The notes beneath the pieces are model-generated. The model was given only the letters and a program-made list of their open reading frames with translations, was not told the DNA's origin and ran no database searches. Source: CAYLZO01 sp964387775 (GTDB taxonomy: Bacteria > Chloroflexota > Anaerolineae > JAAYZQ01). From it: a stretch of DNA of 6,842 bases. The translations under genes were made by a program, and so were the position numbers. Positions 1-4,219 of the stretch are shown one piece after another (position 1 is the first letter of the stretch; each line of letters opens with the position of its first letter). The stretch covers positions 1-6,842 of the forward strand of contig CAYLZO010000262.1 of the NCBI GenBank assembly GCA_964387775.1, in the 5' to 3' direction.

Positions 1-357
1 CGGCCGCCGACGGCCACACCGGTGCCCCAATACCAATTCCGGCTGGAGAGCCCGCCGGTGGCCGATCCCGGCTACCCCAACTGCTGCTACATCTATGGCA
101 CCGTCCGCGACGCGGGCGGCGTCCCGCTGGAGGGCGTGCGGGTGCAGGCATTTAACGAGTGGAACCAGTTGCCCCCGGCCGTCACCAAGGGCGGCGGCGA
201 GGCCGGCCAGTACAACATCCCCATCGGCCAGGACCCCGTCACCTGGAACCTGATCATCGTTGATGCCAACGGCAACCAGCTCAGCACCCAGGTGCCGGTC
301 CAATTCGATCCCAACGTTGCGGGCGGCTATCGCGTCAACTGGCAGCGGACCTATTGA
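1..357 (+). CDS. C-terminal part of a probable secreted protein with a carboxypeptidase-regulatory-like beta domain (5' partial)
   Basis: The reading frame is open from the first base to a TGA at 355-357, so only the last 118 residues are in the window. The GTG at 22 has no Shine-Dalgarno before it and lies inside a PPTATPVP stretch, so it is very unlikely to be the true start. That stretch looks like the end of a Pro/Thr linker of the kind used between extracellular modules. The rest (about residues 25-118 of the visible part) has the pattern of a carboxypeptidase-regulatory-like or related Ig-like beta-sandwich: the Y-x-G-T-V-x-D-x-x-G-x-P-L-x-G-V motif, then G-x-Y near the middle, and a closing Y-R-V-N-W. 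Such domains are usually non-catalytic appendages of exported proteins. Two adjacent cysteines (C-C) precede the first strand. The catalytic or main module, if any, lies upstream. The gene is followed by a hairpin terminator 28 nt downstream. Confidence 0.75.
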   Translation, partial: RPPTATPVPQYQFRLESPPVADPGYPNCCYIYGTVRDAGGVPLEGVRVQAFNEWNQLPPAVTKGGGEAGQYNIPIGQDPVTWNLIIVDANGNQLSTQVPVQFDPNVAGGYRVNWQRTY

Positions 358-385
358 GCCAGTCCTCGGCAAAACAGAGACGAAA

Positions 386-416
386 AAACCCCCGGCTTTT
401 CGAGAGCCGGGGGTTT
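386..416. terminator. Rho-independent hairpin terminator, probably bidirectional
   Basis: A perfect 12-bp stem pairs AAACCCCCGGCT (386-397) with AGCCGGGGGTTT (405-416), leaving a 7-nt loop. It starts 28 nt after the stop of the left-edge gene. On the plus strand the U-tract is short (TTTCT). On the minus strand the stem is followed by six T (complement of 383-388), so it could also stop transcripts coming from the antitoxin gene at 600-884 after they cross the repeat at 449-568. Confidence 0.85.
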
Positions 417-448
417 CTAGTACATGAGGGCGTAAATCCCTCAGCAGT

Positions 449-568
449 TGTCATTCTGAGGAGCGCCAGCGACGCGCCGTCCCGGCATCCCGGGGAAGAA
501 TCTCTCTTGCGCAGAGCAAGCGGTTTCACGCAGCATAACTGAGATTCTTCGCTTCGCTCAGAATGACA
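449..568. repeat. Palindromic MITE/REP-like intergenic repeat (TGTCATTCTGAG family)
   Basis: A 120-bp element is bounded by a perfect 12-bp inverted repeat: TGTCATTCTGAG at 449-460 and CTCAGAATGACA at 557-568. A second perfect inverted pair lies inside: GAAGAATCTC at 495-504 and GAGATTCTTC at 541-550. The right arm (541-568) is a compact 28-nt unit. The left arm carries the same two ends split by about 34 nt of GC-rich filler that contains a CCGGG hairpin (481-494). The middle (505-540) holds another short stem (CTTGC 506-510 with GCAAG 516-520). From memory, units of this type are common dispersed repeats in several bacterial phyla, and spurious proteins predicted across them carry the string CHSERSEE, as happens on the minus strand here. 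No transposase is encoded and I see no clear target-site duplication. It lies between convergent genes and ends 31 nt from the antitoxin stop codon. Confidence 0.8.
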
Positions 569-599
569 GGATCTGGTGAGAGACTTCCGCCGGGCTGTA

Positions 600-884
600 C
601 TAGTCGATTCCCAGCCTGCGCGCTCGCTCATGCCATCCTTCCCGCAGTTCGTTTACGAGGCCAACGCTATCTTGATGAAGGTCTTCTCGATCCTGCCAGA
701 CCCCAAAACTATCGCGCAGAGCTTCTCTGCTACGAGCAATTCTGTCCTTTTCAGCCAAGTACCACCTTAGGGCCTCTTGGACCAAATCGCCGGGAGGCAC
801 TTGTTCACGTGCGCTTAGCTCAGCAAGCGCTTCCCACTCCACTAGGGGAATCTGTACTTGTTTCATCGCTTGTTTGCTACTCAT
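600..884 (-). CDS. VapB-like ribbon-helix-helix antitoxin, apparently orphan
   Basis: This 94-residue protein probably binds DNA as a dimer and in family members neutralises a PIN-domain (VapC) ribonuclease. A short strand (KQVQIPL, residues 8-14) precedes two helices (about 15-28 and 34-46), the ribbon-helix-helix layout. The charged C-terminal half (47-94, with F-G-x-W-x-D-R-x-D-L and L-R-x-G-W-x-x-R) matches the toxin-binding tail style of VapB proteins that usually sit directly before a PIN toxin. ATG 884 is chosen over GTG 896 because GGAG (891-894) stands 6 nt before it. A perfect consensus promoter lies about 70 nt further upstream. Third codon positions are mixed, unlike the strongly G/C-ending codons of the flanking genes, which suggests acquisition by transfer. 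No toxin frame follows: only 31 nt separate the TAG stop from a palindromic repeat. It could also be a stand-alone RHH regulator. Confidence 0.75.
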   Translation of the reverse strand: MSSKQAMKQVQIPLVEWEALAELSAREQVPPGDLVQEALRWYLAEKDRIARSREALRDSFGVWQDREDLHQDSVGLVNELREGWHERARRLGID

Positions 885-890
885 AACTCG

Positions 891-894
891 CTCC
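891..894 (-). promoter_or_regulatory. Shine-Dalgarno that fixes the antitoxin start
   Basis: On the minus strand GGAG is followed by the 6-nt spacer CGAGTT and then ATG at 884. The in-frame GTG at 896 overlaps this motif and has no purine-rich site of its own, so the ATG is the better start. Confidence 0.75.
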
Positions 895-962
895 ACGCTT
901 TCTCATCCGGTCGGAATGCCTGGCCAGCAATTACAATCCGGTGAATGAGTCTGTTTGGTTGA

Positions 963-990
963 ATTATACGCCGTACTCCCCAAATGTCAA
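963..990 (-). promoter_or_regulatory. Consensus sigma70-type promoter of the antitoxin gene
   Basis: Read on the minus strand, TTGACA (985-990) and TATAAT (963-968) are both perfect matches to the -35 and -10 consensus, separated by 16 bp. The expected transcription start is near 955-957, giving a leader of about 70 nt before the ATG at 884. Partial palindromes built on ATTGGTGC lie just upstream of the -35 (997-1011) and could be operator half-sites, though they may simply belong to the adjacent terminator. Confidence 0.85.
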
Positions 991-1003
991 ATGGCGATTG
1001 GGT

Positions 1004-1057
1004 GCACCAATAGCAAAAGGCCCGGGGGATCGATCCCCGGGCCTTGGCGATTGGTGC
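1004..1057 (-). terminator. Terminator of the two-barrel glycosidase-like gene, with an outer inverted repeat
   Basis: The core hairpin (1017-1045) pairs AAGGCCCGGGG with CCCCGGGCCTT around ATCGAT, with one extra G in the left arm. On the minus strand it is followed by TTTTG, a typical intrinsic terminator 22 nt after the TGA at 1067-1069. Outside it, GCACCAAT (1004-1011) and ATTGGTGC (1050-1057) form a second perfect 8-bp inverted repeat. The whole can fold as a long interrupted stem that ends 13 bp upstream of the antitoxin -35 box. Confidence 0.85.
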
Positions 1058-1066
1058 GACGAACTG

Positions 1067-4066
1067 TCACTTGGCCATAGACTTGAGCGCGCTGTAGGCC
1101 GGCGTCGGCGTCCAGTCACCCCAGACGATGCCCCACTGGGCTTTTTCCGTGCCACCAGCGATTACGCGAAAGTTCAGATTCCAGAGAAAGGCCACGCCCA
1201 CAAAGCCCCACTTTTTCATCAACTGGTAAGCCTCTACCGTCCACTGGGCCTGTTCCTGCAAGGTGTTGTCGTCGGCGTACTCGTAGCCCGGCGCGCCGGT
1301 CCAGCCGGAGGCCCAGCCGAACTCGGTCGGCCAGATCTTTTTCTTGCCGTCGCCGTACTTGCGCATGATCTCGTAGTAGCCGTTCAGCGTCCGGTTAAAG
1401 CTCCAGGAGTGGTGCAGGGTTTGGCAAGGGCCGGTGAAGCTGGAGCCCTGTTGGGTGATAAAGTTGCAGGCCGCCTGGCCGCCGCCCACCGAGGGCCCGA
1501 CGTTAAAGCCGCTGGGGTGGGCGCCGATGGCATCGGAGTAGTTCTTGAGCCCGTTTTTGTACATGCCCTCCAGGTACTGGAAGTCGTCCACGGCCAGGGG
1601 CTTGGGCGCGCCGGTGGGCGTCAACGCCCCGCTGATAACGATCATCTGGGGGCAAACGGCTTTGATCTTGTTGTAGGCCGGCTTGAGCAGCTTCATGTAA
1701 TCGGCGGCGTTGATGTCCATGTTGCCCCACTCGTAGTGGAGGTTTTGCTCGTTCCAGACCTCGATGGCTTTGACGCTGGTGCCGCAGTAACGGCCGGCCA
1801 TCTCACCCAGGAAATTGGCAAAGTCCTGGGGGTTGTTGGGCGGACCCTCCACCGACATGTCCTGGCCGCCGCGAGCCCACTGCGGGGCCTTGACCACACT
1901 CCACAGCACCTTGACCCCGGCCGCCTGGGCCGCCGCGGCGATCTCGTCCAGCGAGTCCCAGTTGTAGTTGCCCTTGGCCTGTTCGTGATGTAACCACTCC
2001 ACCTGCTGCTTGACCCAGCCAAAACCTAGGTCGTTGACCTTGGCCATGACGATGCCCGCCTGGCCATTGTCCACCATGTGGGCCTGGATGCCGTAGCCAA
2101 AGTTGGTGTTGGGCGGCGGATTGTTCGGCTTGGGCTTGGCCGTCGGCTTGGGTGCCGCGCCACCGGCCGGCTTGGCCGTCGGCTTGGGTGTGGCCGTCGG
2201 CGTGGGCGTGGGCGTCTCGGTGGGGATGGGCGTGGCCGTCGGTTCCGGGGTCGGGGTGAAAGTAGGCGTCGGCGTGGCCGTCGGCTCGGCGACGACGAGG
2301 GCCACCTGCTCGTTGCCGGCCACGGTCTGGCCGTCGTTGGCGACGATAGAAGCGCCGATGTGATACTCGCCTGGCTCGTCAGGGGCCGTCAAGGTATAGT
2401 CGCCCTGGCCCAGCCCCGTCGTCGTCTCCGAGACGGGGCCGCCCTGGCCCTCTACACTCCACACCACGGAAAAGCTGCTGTCCAGCGGATTGGCCGTCAC
2501 CTCGGGCGAGGCCTGGTAGGCCTTGACCAGCTCCCAGACGCGGGGATCGTTGCCCTCGTCCCACAGGGCGCGCAGGGCCGTGCCGCCCAGGTTAAAGCGG
2601 CTGACGATGGCCAGCTTGCGGCTCAGGCTGCTGGCATCCTCCAGCCAGACCACCCGCTCCTCGCCGCTGGCCTCGTCCACGTAGCGGAACCAGTAGCGGC
2701 CGATGGTCGGGTCGAATTGCACCCCGACGGTGTCCAGGCTGACCGACACCTGGCCACCGGGCAGCACGTAATCGCCCTCGGCGTTCAGCCGCACCTTGCT
2801 CAACTTGGCCAGGGCGTCGCGATAGGTGCGCTCCAGGAGCACGCCGCCGGCCACCTCCACGCTGCGGGCCGAAAAGACGGGTTGGAGCTTGTAGCGCTCC
2901 ACCTCGCCCACGGCCCACCAAAGCAGGGCCTCCATCTGGCCGCCGGGCGCATAGGCCGCCGGGTCCTGGATGGCCGGGAATTTAAAGCCGTCGGCGGCCA
3001 GTCCCAGGGCCTTCCAATCGTAGGCGCCCGTCTCCCAGTGATCCACGGCCACCTGGGTGGGCGCCTCGACGTGGAGGGTGAGCCGCTTGCCGCTCTCGTT
3101 CAGCTTTTCGGCCAACAACTGGACAAAGGCCGTGTACTGTTCGCGCAGTTCGGGGTTGATGCCCCGGTAGTCCAGATCGATGCCGGCGTACATCTCGCGC
3201 ACCACCAGGTCTACGATGACCTGGGCGTGGGCCTCGCGGGTTTCGGGGCCGATGAGCACGTTGTCCACCAGGTCGCTGCGCACCACGCCGTCGTCGGTCC
3301 AGTTGCGCAGGGTGGGCAGCACCAGGAAGGTCTCTTGCCCCTCGAGTTCGGGCAGGCTGGGCAGGCTGCCCTCGATCCCATAGTCGCCGGCCAGGTAGTA
3401 GCCCAGCGGGTTCAGCTCGGCCAGGGCCTGGTTGCCCATGTCGGGCAGCGAGACGTACTCGGGCAGCTCGGCGCTGACCTCGGCCGCCGGCGACGCACAC
3501 TGGAAAGCAGCCACGGTGCCCGGCACATAGTCGAGCTGGGATTCGATCACGTCGTCCTCAACGATCACGTGGCCCGGCACAAAGCGCCACGCCTCGCCCG
3601 TCCATTCATAAAGGGACAGGGTCTCGTAGGGTTCGGCGTTGTTGGGAATGGGCATGGTCATCACCACGTCAGTGGGCATTTCGCCCTTGAGGCTAACCTC
3701 GTAGATGGGGCTCTTGATGGTGAGGTTCGAGGGCAGGGCTTTGGCCGCCTCGACCAGGTCCTTGCCCGCCGAGCCGTCGAGAAAGCTGGCCATGGGCACT
3801 TGTTCCTCTTTCAGCTTGACGTCGTCTGTCATGCCTTCGGGCAAGAGTGTTACTTGCATACCGTCGGGATCTGAGACTGAGCCACCTTCTTCCTGGTCAA
3901 TGTCCTTGAAACCTGCCTGAAACAAGCGTTCCTGCGCCGAAACCGGCGGCAGCAGCATGGCACTGACCAGCAGGCCGACGATGAGTAGGTTGAGGACCAT
4001 CCCGCCCCAATTCTCCTCGAGCAGGCCGTTCAGCCCTTTCGCCAAGGGATTCGACTTATCATCCAT
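1067..4066 (-). CDS. Exported two-barrel protein: degenerate GH18 (YaaH-like) domain plus clan GH-A glycosidase-like domain
   Basis: A 999-residue protein that probably acts outside the membrane on polysaccharide or cell-wall glycan; substrate unknown. Residues 23-42 are a hydrophobic signal or anchor ending P-V-S-A (possible cleavage after 44). About 60-190 is a beta-rich domain, perhaps ZU5-like. About 205-520 resembles a YaaH-type GH18 barrel, but the DxxDxDxE motif reads A294-G-I-D-L-D-Y-R301, and the MxYD strand near 361-366 is FKFPAI, so it is predicted inactive as a hydrolase. About 525-593 is Ig/PKD-like. A Pro/Thr linker (594-653) leads to a clan GH-A barrel (656-999, nearest in style to GH39/GH5). 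There the likely acid/base is E773 in VWNEQN and the likely nucleophile E915 in WPTEFGW. C867 and C881 may form a disulfide. GGAG (4075-4078) lies 8 nt before the ATG. It has its own terminator; I found no convincing promoter. Barrel calls are firm, exact families are not. Confidence 0.8.
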   Translation of the reverse strand: MDDKSNPLAKGLNGLLEENWGGMVLNLLIVGLLVSAMLLPPVSAQERLFQAGFKDIDQEEGGSVSDPDGMQVTLLPEGMTDDVKLKEEQVPMASFLDGSAGKDLVEAAKALPSNLTIKSPIYEVSLKGEMPTDVVMTMPIPNNAEPYETLSLYEWTGEAWRFVPGHVIVEDDVIESQLDYVPGTVAAFQCASPAAEVSAELPEYVSLPDMGNQALAELNPLGYYLAGDYGIEGSLPSLPELEGQETFLVLPTLRNWTDDGVVRSDLVDNVLIGPETREAHAQVIVDLVVREMYAGIDLDYRGINPELREQYTAFVQLLAEKLNESGKRLTLHVEAPTQVAVDHWETGAYDWKALGLAADGFKFPAIQDPAAYAPGGQMEALLWWAVGEVERYKLQPVFSARSVEVAGGVLLERTYRDALAKLSKVRLNAEGDYVLPGGQVSVSLDTVGVQFDPTIGRYWFRYVDEASGEERVVWLEDASSLSRKLAIVSRFNLGGTALRALWDEGNDPRVWELVKAYQASPEVTANPLDSSFSVVWSVEGQGGPVSETTTGLGQGDYTLTAPDEPGEYHIGASIVANDGQTVAGNEQVALVVAEPTATPTPTFTPTPEPTATPIPTETPTPTPTATPKPTAKPAGGAAPKPTAKPKPNNPPPNTNFGYGIQAHMVDNGQAGIVMAKVNDLGFGWVKQQVEWLHHEQAKGNYNWDSLDEIAAAAQAAGVKVLWSVVKAPQWARGGQDMSVEGPPNNPQDFANFLGEMAGRYCGTSVKAIEVWNEQNLHYEWGNMDINAADYMKLLKPAYNKIKAVCPQMIVISGALTPTGAPKPLAVDDFQYLEGMYKNGLKNYSDAIGAHPSGFNVGPSVGGGQAACNFITQQGSSFTGPCQTLHHSWSFNRTLNGYYEIMRKYGDGKKKIWPTEFGWASGWTGAPGYEYADDNTLQEQAQWTVEAYQLMKKWGFVGVAFLWNLNFRVIAGGTEKAQWGIVWGDWTPTPAYSALKSMAK
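2108..2287 (-). repeat. Low-complexity Pro/Thr/Lys linker coding repeat
   Basis: These bases encode residues 594-653 of the glycosidase-like protein. First come alternating T-P and A-T-P units with occasional E, F or I, then a K-P-T-A-K-P section ending in N-N-P-P-P-N. On the plus strand this appears as imperfect repeats of GGCCGTCGG and GGCGTGGGCGTG. Such linkers typically separate extracellular modules and can vary in length by slippage; here the linker joins the Ig-like domain to the GH-A barrel. Confidence 0.8.
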
Positions 4067-4219
4067 GATATTCTCTCCACTCCTTTTCAGCCCACAGCTC
4101 CAAATTTGTCACAAAACCACCAACGTCGTCACGTGAAAGCACCCCGAACTTGAGCTTACGACCGTCAAGCCCAATCCGGGGTCCCTAATCGACCAACCAT
4201 TCCCATCTTCCCGTTGCAT
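4067..4219. other. 153-bp intergenic region between the permease and the glycosidase-like gene
   Basis: This gap must contain the end of the permease transcript and any promoter for the glycosidase-like gene. I find no hairpin with a T-run after the permease stop. On the minus strand the only -35-like words are TTGACG (4163-4168) and a poorer GTGACG (4128-4133), neither with a good -10 at the right distance. Two short palindromes are present: TCACGTGA (4129-4136) and TTTGT-C-ACAAA (4105-4115). They could be regulator sites, but each occurs once and is short. GGAG at 4075-4078 is the ribosome binding site of the downstream gene, with a stronger AAGGAG at 4080-4085 slightly too far upstream. 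Confidence 0.5.

Noticed and set aside
449..568. CRISPR-like repeat array
   Set aside because: The repeated units are inverted, only two in number and lack regular spacers; this is a palindromic element, not an array.
335..631. 98-codon frame on the minus strand containing CHSERSEES
   Set aside because: It is a spurious translation across the palindromic repeat and terminator; this string is typical of false proteins predicted over such repeats. It is not a PIN toxin remnant.
563..886. 107-codon plus-strand frame opposite the antitoxin
   Set aside because: It has no ribosome site or recognisable domain, and overlaps the well-supported RHH gene and its start signals.
941..1993. 350-codon open frame on the plus strand
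   Set aside because: It runs through the antitoxin promoter and the terminator and is then antisense to the GH-A barrel; its low-complexity translation is a shadow of that gene.
2078..3874. 598-codon open frame on the plus strand
   Set aside because: It is antisense to the glycosidase-like gene, rich in G, R, A, V and H, without recognisable domains, and arises from G/C-ending codons of the real gene. The minus frame has clear domains, a start with a ribosome site and a terminator.
4128..4168. Promoter for the glycosidase-like gene
   Set aside because: TTGACG (4163-4168) and GTGACG (4128-4133) resemble -35 boxes, but no acceptable -10 lies 15-19 bp downstream on the minus strand, so I do not call a promoter.
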